Source: Saccharothrix algeriensis
GTDB lineage: Bacteria > Actinomycetota > Actinomycetes > Mycobacteriales > Pseudonocardiaceae
Direction of reading: 5' to 3'
DNA: 64,000 nt
Assembly (NCBI RefSeq): GCF_016907655.1
Contig: NZ_JAFBCL010000001.1
Location: forward strand, 2,514,001-2,578,000
Shown here: positions 57,039 to 64,000 of the stretch, piece after piece
How the letters are laid out: each line of letters starts with the position of its first letter
Numbering within the stretch: the first letter of the stretch is position 1
The notes under the pieces: generated by a model
The model's input: only the letters and a program-made list of their open reading frames with translations
Databases searched by the model: none
What the model was told of the DNA's origin: nothing
Position numbers and translations under genes: made by a program

Positions 57039-57057
57039 CCGACCGGCCCGGCCGACG

Positions 57058-57175
57058 GCCCTGACCGGCGCGAGCCCGACCGGCACGACCCGACCGGCGC
57101 AACTCCGACCGGCACGACTCCGACCGGCACGAGCCCGGCCGGCTCAGCCCCGACCGGCTCAGCCCCGATCGGCGG
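57058..57175. repeat. Degenerate 15-bp tandem repeats
   Basis: About eight imperfect units around the consensus CGACCGGCACGACTC follow guaB1. The rest of the 295-base gap to the next gene has no recognisable feature. Confidence 0.7.
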
Positions 57176-57333
57176 GTCGACCGGTTCGACCGGCCGGCGG
57201 ACCGGTCCGATCGCGACGGCCGATGTGGACGGTCCGCCGACTCCGCGGGAGTCGACCCGGCCGGGTGGCGATTCCCGCGGCGGCAAGGGGTTCCCGGCCG
57301 GCGGACCGTCCACAGTGGCCCGATGATCGGGCC

Positions 57334-58002
57334 ATGACCACGGCGGGGCGGGCTGCTTGGCGCGTCGGCTCGCGCGTGTGGCACGGCGCGGTGGCGGCCA
57401 TCGCCGCGCTGTCGCTGATCGCGCAGGTCGCGATGCTGTTCGCCGGCGGGCCGGACGCCGACGACGGGCGGGGCGGGGAGGCCCTCGGCGTCCGGCTGCT
57501 GCGGCTGTTCAGCTACTTCACCGTGCAGAGCAACGTCCTGGTCCTGGCCGCGGCGCTGTCCCTGGCGCTGCGGCCCGACCGGGACGGCCGGTGGTGGCGG
57601 GTGCTGCGGCTGGACGCCCTGCTCGGCATCGCCGTCACCGGGGTGGTCTTCGGGACGGTGCTGGCGGCGCTGTCCCACCCGGTCGGGGTGGCGTGGTGGG
57701 TGAACCTCGGGTTCCACTACCTCACGCCGTGGCTGAGCGTCCTGGGCTGGCTGCTGTTCGGCCCGCGCCCGCGCGTCGACCCCGCGACCGCGGCGCGGGC
57801 GGCCATCTGGCCCGTGCTGTGGGTCGCCCACACCTTCGCGCACGGCGCGATCACCGGCTTCTACCCGTACCCCTTCCTGGACGTCACCGGGATCGGTTAC
57901 GCCGCCGCGCTGCGCAACACCCTGCTGGTGCTGGCGCTCGCGGTCGCGCTGGTGCTGGTCGCCGCGGTCGTGGACAACCGGCTGCGGCCCACCGTCCGGT
58001 AG
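57334..58002 (+). CDS. Pr6Pr-family integral membrane protein
   Basis: A 222-residue membrane protein with six helices (AAIAALSLIAQVAMLF; RLFSYFTVQSNVLVLAAALSLAL; LLGIAVTGVVFGTVLAAL; FHYLTPWLSVLGWLLFG; AAIWPVLWVAHTFAHGAITG; TLLVLALAVALVLVAAV). The conserved FTVQSN and FHYLTPW motifs resemble FAR-17a/AIG1 and Pr6Pr proteins, some of which hydrolyse fatty-acid esters. It appears monocistronic and converges on phoH2 with a strong hairpin between. Confidence 0.8.
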   Translation: MTTAGRAAWRVGSRVWHGAVAAIAALSLIAQVAMLFAGGPDADDGRGGEALGVRLLRLFSYFTVQSNVLVLAAALSLALRPDRDGRWWRVLRLDALLGIAVTGVVFGTVLAALSHPVGVAWWVNLGFHYLTPWLSVLGWLLFGPRPRVDPATAARAAIWPVLWVAHTFAHGAITGFYPYPFLDVTGIGYAAALRNTLLVLALAVALVLVAAVVDNRLRPTVR

Positions 58003-58020
58003 GCGGGCCGGCCGCGCGGC

Positions 58021-58056
58021 GGCGAGGGGGCTCCCCGGGCGGGGAACCCCCTCGCC
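58021..58056. terminator. Bidirectional terminator between the Pr6Pr gene and phoH2
   Basis: A 16-position stem with one mismatch, GGCGAGGGGGCTCCCC (58021-58036) and GGGGAACCCCCTCGCC (58041-58056), around a GGGC loop, between convergent genes. Confidence 0.8.
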
Positions 58057-58065
58057 GGCGCGTCG

Positions 58066-59442
58066 TCAGGAGGCGTAGTCCTCCAGCATCTCGGTCACCA
58101 GCGCCGCGATCGGCGAGCGCTCCGACCGGGTCAGCGTGACGTGCGCGAACAGCGGGTGGCCCTTCAGCTTCTCGATCACCGCCGCGACGCCGTCGTGCCG
58201 CCCCACCCGCAGGTTGTCCCGCTGCGCGACGTCGTGGGTGAGCACCACCCGCGAGTTCGCGCCCAGCCGGGACAGCACGGTCAGCAGCACGTTGCGCTCC
58301 AGCGACTGCGCCTCGTCCACGATCACGAACGAGTCGTGCAGCGACCGGCCCCGGATGTGGGTCAGCGGCAGGACCTCCAGCATCCCGCGGTCCATGACCT
58401 CCTCCACCACGTCCTGGCTGACCAGCGCGCCGAGGGTGTCGAACACCGCCTGCGCCCACGGCTGCATCTTCTCGGTCTCGGAGCCCGGCAGGTAGCCCAG
58501 TTCCTGCCCGCCCACGGCGTACAGCGGCCGGAACACCACGACCTTGCGGTGCTGGCGGCGCTCCATCACCGCCTCCAGGCCCGCGCACAGCGCGAGCGCC
58601 GACTTGCCGGTGCCGGCCCGTCCACCCAGCGAGACGATGCCGACCTCGGTGTCCAGCAGCAGGTCCAGGGCGACGCGCTGCTCGGCGGACCGGCCGTGCA
58701 GCCCGAACGCCTCCCGGTCGCCGCGCACCAGCCTGATCCGCTTGTCCGGCGTGACCCGGCCCAGCGCGCTGGAGGTGCCCGCGAGCAGGCGCAACCCGCT
58801 GTGGCACGGCAGCTCCGCGACGTGGCCGAGGTCGTGCTCCGCCGGGTCGACGTCGCCCTCCCGGTAGAGCGCGTCCACGACGGACTGGTCCACGTCCACG
58901 TCGGACATCCCGGTGTACCCGGACAGCGTCACGTCGTGGGCGCGGTACTCCTCCGCCGCCAGGCCCACCGCGCCGGCCTTGACCCGCAGCGGCATGTCCT
59001 TGGTGATCAGCGTGACGGCGTGGCCGTCGGCCGCGAGGTTGAGCGCGCAGGCCAGGATCCGGGCGTCGTTGGAGTCCGTGCGGAAACCCGCGGGCAGCAC
59101 CTCCGGGTCGGAGTGGTTCAGCTCGACGCGCAGGGTGCCGCCGACCTCTCCGATCGGCACCGGGGCGTCCAGGCGGCCGTGGCGCAGCCGCAGGTCGTCG
59201 AGCAGGCGCAGCGCCTCCCTGGCGAACCAGCCCAGCTCCGGGTGGTGCCGCTTGCCCTCCAGCTCGCTGATCACCACGAGCGGCAGCACGACCTCGTGCT
59301 CGGCGAACCGCGTCGTGGCCAGTGGGTCGGAGAGCAGCACGGACGTGTCCACCACGTACGTCTGGCCGGTCGGCGCGCCGCGGCGCCGGGAAGTGCTGCG
59401 CGATGAGCCTGAGGAACGGCTCGCGGGTCGTCGTGCGTTCAC
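58066..59442 (-). CDS. phoH2: PhoH2: PIN-domain/PhoH ATPase fusion
   Basis: A 458-residue fusion. The PIN-like nuclease domain covers about residues 27-175 ([13 protein letters not shown] with Asp 32, [39 protein letters not shown]). The PhoH P-loop ATPase domain has Walker [31 protein letters not shown] and Walker [12 protein letters not shown]. Mycobacterial PhoH2 is an ATP-dependent RNA helicase/RNase. GTG 59442 has GAGGGAG six bases upstream. Unlike many PhoH2 genes, no PhoAT antitoxin-like gene is seen upstream; instead there is a long structured leader region. Confidence 0.93.
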   Translation of the reverse strand: MNARRPASRSSGSSRSTSRRRGAPTGQTYVVDTSVLLSDPLATTRFAEHEVVLPLVVISELEGKRHHPELGWFAREALRLLDDLRLRHGRLDAPVPIGEVGGTLRVELNHSDPEVLPAGFRTDSNDARILACALNLAADGHAVTLITKDMPLRVKAGAVGLAAEEYRAHDVTLSGYTGMSDVDVDQSVVDALYREGDVDPAEHDLGHVAELPCHSGLRLLAGTSSALGRVTPDKRIRLVRGDREAFGLHGRSAEQRVALDLLLDTEVGIVSLGGRAGTGKSALALCAGLEAVMERRQHRKVVVFRPLYAVGGQELGYLPGSETEKMQPWAQAVFDTLGALVSQDVVEEVMDRGMLEVLPLTHIRGRSLHDSFVIVDEAQSLERNVLLTVLSRLGANSRVVLTHDVAQRDNLRVGRHDGVAAVIEKLKGHPLFAHVTLTRSERSPIAALVTEMLEDYAS

Positions 59443-59831
59443 GGCAACTCCCTCACGAACGCGGCACCCGCGTCCGCTCCTCGCTGGGCCAGGCAACCAC
59501 CCCGATCGGTCGGCACGGCCTCAGCCGCGTCGACCACGAGGGCCGGGTGCCGGCCCCCTCGCGCTCATCGCCGCCGGCGACGCCGGCACTTCGACAACAG
59601 CCACGATCAGGGCCCTCCCTGCGCGGTCCGCAGTGGACGCGGCCCGCCAATTCGGAAGTTACCTCCGCAGGCACCCGGTTTGCAGGCAGCCACACAGGTG
59701 ATTCCCCCATTGGTCACGTCCCGGCCAACCGCGGGGGGATCCGCGGCCACGCCGCGGACGTCCGGTGACCGACCGCGGGCGCCCCGTTCCGCGGCGTCGT
59801 CCACGCAGCTCAGCACCGGTACGCCGGACGG
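59443..59831. other. Structured leader region upstream of phoH2; candidate c-di-AMP-type riboswitch
   Basis: About 390 bases without a gene between phoH2 and the DUF885 gene. On the minus strand, reading toward phoH2, the stretch from about 59760 to 59640 holds a perfect stem TCCGCGGC/GCCGCGGA and a GATCCCCC block that can pair with GGGGGAATC. After that come GGAGGTAACTTCCGAAT and GGCGGGCC. The elements GGGGGAATC and CCGAAT before a G-rich strand recall the ydaO-yuaA (c-di-AMP) leader architecture, but the full consensus was not confirmed. Confidence 0.35.
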
Positions 59832-61112
59832 CTAGCCACCGCCGCGCGGCAGCCGGGGCACCTCCCGGTGGAGGTCGGCCGCCAGCGCGGCCGGGACGAG
59901 CGGCTCATCCAGAAGTCTCAGGTAACGCTCAGGTAACGTCTCACCCAGTGGACGCAGGTCCAACCACGCCCGCACCAGCCGCGCGCCCTCGACGTAGGTC
60001 GTGGTGTAGGCCCGCCACAGCGGGTCCGCCAGGAAGCCGAGCATGTGCCGGGCCCGGCGCTCGGGCACCAGCAGCCAGCGCCGCAGGAACGCCACCACCT
60101 CGTCCGGCGGGGTCCTCCGGTCGTGCAGCATCAGCGCCGCGTCCTGCCGCACGGTGAGCAGGCCCGCGACCGCGGCCTCCACCCGCTCGCAGTGGTCGCC
60201 GTCCATGCGCAGGCCCGCGTCCCGCAGCACGTCCTGCGCCCACCGGCCCCAGCCCGGCCCCACCGCCGCGTGCAGGCCCAGCTCCGCCGCGCCCTCCGCC
60301 ATCAGGCACTGCGGGGTGTTGATCAGGAAGATCGACTGCTCGGCGTGCCCGCTCCCGCCCACCAGGCCCGCGTCCTTGCGGCAGTGCTCGGTGTGGTGCC
60401 CGGGGTAGGACTCGTGGGCGAGCAGGTGCGGCAGGTTCGACGCGCGATGGCCGAGGTCGGCGTTGATCGAGACGCGGGACCGGAAGTCGCCGAGGTAGTG
60501 GTTGAACCCGCTCCACGGCTTGTTCCCGACGACCTCGTACTCCACCGCCTCGCGCTCGGGCAGCGGGAACCGCCGCCGCACCAGGTCCCGCAGGGCGCCG
60601 GACAGGGCCCGCACGGCGGCGTCGAGCCGGCGCGGGGGCACCGCGTCGCCCGCGCGGTGGTCGGCCAGCCGCTCGGCCAGCGGCCCGCGGCCGGGCAGCA
60701 CCTCGGCCAGCCGGCGGTGCGCCTCGCGGTAGGCGTCGGGGCTGCCCAGCCGGACGTCGACCTGGAAGTAGGCCCGCACCTCCGCCGCGAAGCCGACGCG
60801 CACGCCGGCGAGCCTGCGGGCCGTGCACTCCAGCGCGACCAGGTGGGCGTCCAGGAACCGGCGGCGCGGCGGCGCCAGGTCGTCGGCGGCGGCCAGCTCG
60901 CGGCGCAGCAGCGCGGCGCGCTCGGCCAGGGCGGCCGGGTGCCACCGGGGCTCGTCGTCGACCTCGCGGCGCAGGGCGCGGTCGCCGGTGAAGGAATCCA
61001 CCAGTCCCGGCGCCAGCTCCCCGAGCCGCAGCCCGAGGAGTTGGTACTCCCGCACGATCCGCACGCCGTCCACGGACTGAAGAGGGTACGAGAAGGGCTC
61101 CCGGTCTACCAC
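59832..61112 (-). CDS. DUF885-like metallopeptidase
   Basis: A 426-residue helical protein with the zinc motif HESYPGHHTEHCRKD near residue 233 (HExxx-HH type rather than strict HExxH). A second Glu is in LMAEGAAELGLHAAVG, and YVEGARLVRAWL lies near the end. These are characteristic of DUF885/M3-like carboxypeptidases. There is no signal peptide, so it is probably cytosolic. GTG 61112 was taken as the start (VVDREPFSYPLQS); a later GTG in VDGVRIVREYQ is possible. It runs in the same direction as phoH2 but 390 bases upstream of it. Confidence 0.82.
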   Translation of the reverse strand: MVDREPFSYPLQSVDGVRIVREYQLLGLRLGELAPGLVDSFTGDRALRREVDDEPRWHPAALAERAALLRRELAAADDLAPPRRRFLDAHLVALECTARRLAGVRVGFAAEVRAYFQVDVRLGSPDAYREAHRRLAEVLPGRGPLAERLADHRAGDAVPPRRLDAAVRALSGALRDLVRRRFPLPEREAVEYEVVGNKPWSGFNHYLGDFRSRVSINADLGHRASNLPHLLAHESYPGHHTEHCRKDAGLVGGSGHAEQSIFLINTPQCLMAEGAAELGLHAAVGPGWGRWAQDVLRDAGLRMDGDHCERVEAAVAGLLTVRQDAALMLHDRRTPPDEVVAFLRRWLLVPERRARHMLGFLADPLWRAYTTTYVEGARLVRAWLDLRPLGETLPERYLRLLDEPLVPAALAADLHREVPRLPRGGG

Positions 61113-61308
61113 AGCGGCGCACCGCCAACCAATCAGCCGGAAAGAAGTGACCGCAACGGGGGATGGGACCCGTTCCGGGGATCACACAATAGTGTTATCG
61201 ACAGCGGCCGACGCTCTGATGTTCGGTAGTTTGCCCGCGACGAACCCACTTCCGTGGCTTCCGATCAGCGCTGGATCGACGGGGAAACCCACGAAGAGGA
61301 GAGCAGAA

Positions 61309-61674
61309 GTGCTGAAGAAGGCAAGCACCGTCACCGCAGTCGTGGCCGGACTCATGATGCTCGGCGCTCCGGCTTTCGCACTGGCCGGCGAACCCCACGA
61401 CGACAACGGCCACGGCGACCACGGCCACGGCACCGCCATCGGCCAGTGGTTCACGCACCACGAGGGCGGCGAGGGCGGCGACGTCTACGACCAGTTCGGC
61501 CTGCTGAACCTGGCCGGCGACTCGGACGTCGCGAGCAACATCAACCTCTGCGAGACCGAGCTCAACATCATCGGCGTCCCGGTCCTCGCGCAGAACGACG
61601 AGAGCCTCTGCATCAACTCGGACAACGACGACAACGACGACAACGACGACAACGACGACAACGACCAGGGCTGA
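61309..61674 (+). CDS. Chaplin-like secreted protein 1, with His-rich segment and Asp/Asn-repeat tail
   Basis: A 121-residue exported protein. The signal peptide is MLKKASTVTAVVAGLMMLGAPAFA, followed by a His/Asp/Gly-rich segment (HDDNGHGDHGHG, residues 30-41) and a core QFGLLNLAGDSDVASNINLC then ETELNIIGVPVLAQNDESLC with Cys 81 and Cys 101. The tail is N-S-(DND)n. The pattern N-x-N-[LV]-C-x3-[LV]-N-[IV]-[IV]-G...C-[IV]-N resembles chaplin repeats, the amyloid surface proteins of aerial hyphae. GTG 61309 has GAGGAGAG about eight bases upstream. A close paralog follows at 62160. Chaplin/rodlin-like surface function is inference. Confidence 0.7.
   Translation: MLKKASTVTAVVAGLMMLGAPAFALAGEPHDDNGHGDHGHGTAIGQWFTHHEGGEGGDVYDQFGLLNLAGDSDVASNINLCETELNIIGVPVLAQNDESLCINSDNDDNDDNDDNDDNDQG
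61619..61665. repeat. 9-bp in-frame repeats encoding the Asp/Asn tail
   Basis: Five near-perfect copies of GACAACGAC encode the (DND)n tail of the first chaplin-like protein. The paralog has a shorter version at 62455-62490. The unit is a multiple of three, so the tail length can vary without frameshift. Confidence 0.85.
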
Positions 61675-62159
61675 TCCGGCACGTCACCGGCCGCGGCGGC
61701 GCGCGGCGCCCGCGCGCCGCCGCCGCTCCCGCCCCTCCGGGGCCGGGTGCGCGGGCCGGTGGGCCGGCTCCCCGCGACGGACCGGCGCCTGCGGGTCGAC
61801 CGCCGGCGGCCGGCGGCGCGGGAGCCGCGGCCGGGGCTGGACCACCGCGGGCGCGCCCCGTGCGCGGGCTCGCGGGAAGTCGTGGTGTCGACCCGCTCGG
61901 GTGCAACACCGCAAGAGGGCAGTGACGCGCAATACCCGCGGAATCCGCTGTTCACCGGAGGGCGGTTCCACAGCGGGATGGCACCACCGAATAACTGCAC
62001 CACGGAATAATTCACACGATGGTGTCAGCCGGCTGCAATCCACACCGGTGCCGGGTAAATTACCGAGGCGAAGGCGTTACCGCCTGAGCCGCCAGACCCC
62101 CCGAATGCTCGGCTGAGATTCCGGGTGTCACCACGAATCACTAGAGGAGTGTGTTCCAT
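61675..62159. other. Gap between the chaplin-like paralogs
   Basis: The first 50 bases hold a strong terminator. The middle is GC-rich with no gene. The last 200 bases (about 61960-62150) are distinctly AT-richer, with GAATAA and AATTAC runs, and must carry the promoter of the second paralog, including AGAGGAG ten bases before its ATG. Confidence 0.6.
61693..61723 (+). terminator. Terminator hairpin after the first chaplin-like gene
   Basis: Perfect 14-bp stem, GCGGCGGCGCGCGG (61693-61706) with CCGCGCGCCGCCGC (61710-61723), loop of three bases, 19 bases after the stop codon. Confidence 0.8.
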
Positions 62160-62501
62160 ATGCTGAAGAAGGCTGGCGCCGTCGCCATCGCCGCGGCTGG
62201 TCTCATGATGCTGGGTTCCCCCGCCTTCGCGACGCCGCATTCCGGCCACGGCGACTGGGGCAGCACCACCGCGATCGGCGAGCTCTACTCGTACTACGAG
62301 GAGGGCGAGGAGGGCGACACCACGGACCAGTTCGGTCTGATCAACTTCGCCGGTGACTCGGACCTGCTGAGCAACCTCAACGTCTGCGAGACCGAGGTCA
62401 ACGTCATCGCGATCCCGATCCTCGCGCAGAACGACGAGAGCCTCTGCATCAACACGGACAACGACGACAACGACGACAACGACGACAACGACAGCGACTG
62501 A
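62160..62501 (+). CDS. Chaplin-like secreted protein 2, with Asp/Asn-repeat tail
   Basis: A 113-residue exported paralog of the gene at 61309: signal MLKKAGAVAIAAAGLMMLGSPAFA, a Tyr/Glu-rich linker (TAIGELYSYYEEGEEGDTTD), core QFGLINFAGDSDLLSNLNVC and ETEVNVIAIPILAQNDESLC (Cys 76 and Cys 96), and a DND-repeat tail. The cores of the two proteins differ mainly by conservative changes. It lacks the His-rich segment of its neighbour. ATG 62160 is preferred, since AGAGGAG is ten bases upstream and the N-terminus matches the paralog; GTG 62151 is too close to that site. It ends at a hairpin. Confidence 0.7.
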   Translation: MLKKAGAVAIAAAGLMMLGSPAFATPHSGHGDWGSTTAIGELYSYYEEGEEGDTTDQFGLINFAGDSDLLSNLNVCETEVNVIAIPILAQNDESLCINTDNDDNDDNDDNDSD

Positions 62502-62520
62502 TCCCGCGCGCTGACGTCGG

Positions 62521-62560
62521 CCGAGGGCGGCACTCCCGGACGGGGGGTGCCGCCCTTCGG
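62521..62560 (+). terminator. Terminator hairpin after the second chaplin-like gene
   Basis: CCGAGGGCGGCACTCCC (62521-62537) pairs with the GGGGTGCCGCCCTTCGG strand ending at 62560, with G-T and one mismatch, in the position expected for a terminator about 20 bases past the stop codon. Confidence 0.75.
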
Positions 62561-62689
62561 CTGTGCCGTCCCACCGGTCGGGACCGGTGGGACGGCGCGG
62601 TGGACCGGGGGGCTCGCGGCGACCACGTGATCGGCGGGGGCCCGGCGAGCGGGGTGCTCGGCGAGGTGCAAGGCGCGGAGAGCAGGGGT

Positions 62690-62850
62690 GCGGCGGGCTG
62701 GGTCGCTCGGCGGAACAGAAGGCGCGGCAGGCAGGGGCGCTCGGCGTGTAGGGGCGCCCGGCGAACTGGGGCAGCCGGCGAACAGGGGCAGCCGGCGGGC
62801 AGGGGCGCCCGGCGAACAGGGGCGCTCGGAAGGCCGGGCGCTCGGCGGGC
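62690..62850. repeat. Degenerate 16-18 bp tandem repeats between the chaplin-like genes and uppS
   Basis: About eight imperfect units around GGCGAACAGGGGCAGCC fill most of the 370-base gap (62502-62873). No gene is seen here; open frames through it are an artefact of the repeat. Confidence 0.7.
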
Positions 62851-62873
62851 GGGCGGAGGGGCCGCGCCGGGCG

Positions 62874-63653
62874 TCAGGAGCCGAAGCGGCGGTGGCGGAT
62901 CGCGTAGTCGCGCAGGGCGCGCAGGAAGTCGGTGCGGCGGAACTCCGGCCAGTACGCCTCGCAGAACCAGAACTCGGAGTGCGCCGACTGCCACAGCATG
63001 AACCCGGACAGCCGCTGCTCGCCCGAGGTGCGGATGAGCAGGTCCGGGTCCGGCTGGCCGGAGGTGTAGAGGTGCTCGGCGATGTGGTCGACGTCCAGGA
63101 CCTCGGCCAGTTCCTCGATCGTGCCGCCGGACTCGGCGTGCTTCTGCAGCAGCTTGCGCACCGCGTCGGCGATCTCCTGCCGCCCGCCGTAGCCGACGGC
63201 GACGTTGACCTCCAGGCCGGTGCGGTCCCTGGTGCGCAGGGAGGCGGCGGACAGCCGGGCCGCGGTCTCGGTGGGCAGCATGTCCAGCGCGCCGACGTGC
63301 CGGACCCGCCACGGGTTACCGGGCTCGGCGATCTCGTCCACGATGTCGGCGATGATGTCCAGCAGCGGCCCCAGCTCCTCGGGCGCCCGGTTCAGGTTGT
63401 CGGTGGACAGCATCCACAGCGTGACGACCTCGACCTCGGCCTCGCGGCACCAGGTGAGCAGCTCCAGGATCTTCCGCGCGCCCACGCGGTGGCCGTGCGC
63501 GACGTCGGTGAACCCGGCCTCCTTCGCCCACCTCCGGTTGCCGTCCAGCACGACCCCGACGTGCCGCGGCCGCTGCTTGCCGTCGAGCCATCGGTTGAGG
63601 CGGAACTCGTAACCCTTGAGGAGGACGCTCTTGACCCGTTCGCGTAGACCCAC
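62874..63653 (-). CDS. uppS: Cis-prenyltransferase (UppS family, short-chain Z-FPP synthase-like)
   Basis: A 259-residue isoprenyl transferase with HVGVVLDGNRRWA (catalytic Asp 37), GHRVGA for pyrophosphate binding, TLWMLSTDNLNR, GYGGRQEIADAVRK, LIRTSGEQRLSGFMLWQSAHSEFWF and a C-terminal Arg-rich helix. It condenses IPP in cis onto an allylic diphosphate. The M. tuberculosis gene in the same context (Rv1086) makes short-chain (Z)-farnesyl diphosphate, while full decaprenyl/undecaprenyl synthesis is done by another enzyme. Chain length cannot be read from this sequence alone. GTG 63653 is the start; the hemolysin III gene is divergent 82 bases away. Confidence 0.93.
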   Translation of the reverse strand: MGLRERVKSVLLKGYEFRLNRWLDGKQRPRHVGVVLDGNRRWAKEAGFTDVAHGHRVGARKILELLTWCREAEVEVVTLWMLSTDNLNRAPEELGPLLDIIADIVDEIAEPGNPWRVRHVGALDMLPTETAARLSAASLRTRDRTGLEVNVAVGYGGRQEIADAVRKLLQKHAESGGTIEELAEVLDVDHIAEHLYTSGQPDPDLLIRTSGEQRLSGFMLWQSAHSEFWFCEAYWPEFRRTDFLRALRDYAIRHRRFGS

Positions 63654-63735
63654 GCTGGAAGAGCGTACGCCGGGTGGGCTCGGTCACGCCGTCGCGTGCT
63701 GACCCGCTTCCCTACGCTCCCGTAACCTCGGGGTG

Positions 63736-64000
63736 GTGACCACGTCTGCTCACCCCCGACCGCCGGCACCCGCCCTGCGCCCGCGGATGCGCGGCTGGCT
63801 GCACTTCTGGTCGTTCGTGGTGTCGGTCGCCACGGGCGCCGCGCTGATCGCCCTCGCGGCGGCCACGGTGTCCGGCAAGGCGGCCCTGGCGACCTCGGTC
63901 TACGGCGCCACCGTCGTGGGCCTGTTCGGCGTCAGCGCCCTGTACCACCGCGTGAACTGGGCCAGCGCGCGGGCGCGCACGTGGATGAAGCGCCTGGACC
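63736..64000 (+). CDS. Hemolysin III family membrane protein, N-terminal part (cut by window edge)
   Basis: From GTG 63736 the frame stays open to the window end (88 codons). The visible part has MRGWLHFWSFVVSVATGAAL, a helix TSVYGATVVGLFGVSALYHR and NWASARARTWMKRLD. SxLYHR and the following MKRLD are hallmark residues of the Hly-III/PAQR family. The family consists of seven-helix membrane proteins of poorly defined function in bacteria. TAACCT lies about eight bases before the start, and a preceding GTG at 63733 is possible, so the mRNA is likely leaderless. The uppS/hemolysin III divergent pair matches mycobacteria. Confidence 0.88.
   Translation, partial: MTTSAHPRPPAPALRPRMRGWLHFWSFVVSVATGAALIALAAATVSGKAALATSVYGATVVGLFGVSALYHRVNWASARARTWMKRLD

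Noticed and set aside
61684-62043. A 119-codon minus-strand frame between the chaplin-like genes
   Set aside because: It covers the terminator hairpin and AT-rich promoter DNA, with a composition unlike a protein.

Overview
The window looks like a chromosomal core segment of a high-GC actinomycete, most likely a member of the Pseudonocardiales. Reasons: very GC-rich codons, frequent GTG/TTG starts, GTGA/ATGA start-stop overlaps, mycothiol (mshB) and phosphatidylinositol-mannoside genes (a pimE-like mannosyltransferase and an lpqW-like lipoprotein), and a pair of chaplin-like secreted proteins. As I recall the Mycobacterium tuberculosis map, the order folP2 - LOG protein - dapE/dapD - dapC/fdxC - Rv1171-like - mshB - lpqW - typA - pimE/PCD - ychF - ispH - lipid-droplet protein/xseA/xseB - glpX - fum - phoH2 - uppS - hemolysin III follows that genome's Rv1207-to-Rv1085c stretch, with lineage-specific insertions between the anchors. 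No tRNA, rRNA, CRISPR array, transposase or phage gene was seen.

Layout. 1-5240: folP2 fragment, DUF3224 protein, LOG-family protein, and the succinylase-branch lysine/DAP genes dapE, dapD and dapC, with dapC coupled to a 7Fe ferredoxin. 5241-6103: gene-free DNA with a possible acetyltransferase remnant. 6104-16244: two small genes and mshB, a five-gene peptide ABC transporter and an lpqW-like lipoprotein, all on the minus strand. 16448-20162: typA, a tiny Cys-rich basic protein, a YCII protein and trpS, which is preceded by a clear Trp-codon leader peptide and attenuator. 20163-20837: a long imperfect inverted repeat (MITE-like) and short tandem repeats. 20838-27619: NUDIX protein, an OmpR-type two-component system, and a divergent LolA-like protein plus ABC exporter. 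A set of evenly spaced CTCAG repeats sits in the shared promoter, and a perfect 14-copy octamer array sits inside the gene group. 27634-32241: acetyltransferase and a thiamine transporter operon under a TPP riboswitch; its ATPase carries a large repetitive insert. 32282-33938: pterin carbinolamine dehydratase, pimE-like gene, micro-ORF.

34009-42810: ychF, a DNA-repair block (Ada-AlkA, O6-methylguanine methyltransferase, sbcCD, rmuC) with a possible SOS box, and a membrane protein. 43070-47605: ispH, then an operon of lipid-droplet-type protein, xseA, a small unknown gene, xseB and glpX. 47722-58002: secreted trypsin-like protease, L,D-transpeptidase, FNR-type reductase, fumarase, an EamA exporter with a divergent MocR-type regulator, ATP-dependent DNA ligase, GuaB1-type reductase, membrane protein. 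58066-64000: phoH2 with a structured leader region, DUF885 peptidase, two chaplin-like genes, a short-chain cis-prenyltransferase and the start of a hemolysin III gene.

The most rewarding places for a second look are the trpS attenuator (19042-19146), the palindromic element at 20333-20696, the CTCAG operator at 23710-23754, the octamer array at 25029-25140, the insert in the thiamine ATPase, and the chaplin-like pair with Asp/Asn-repeat tails at 61309-62501.
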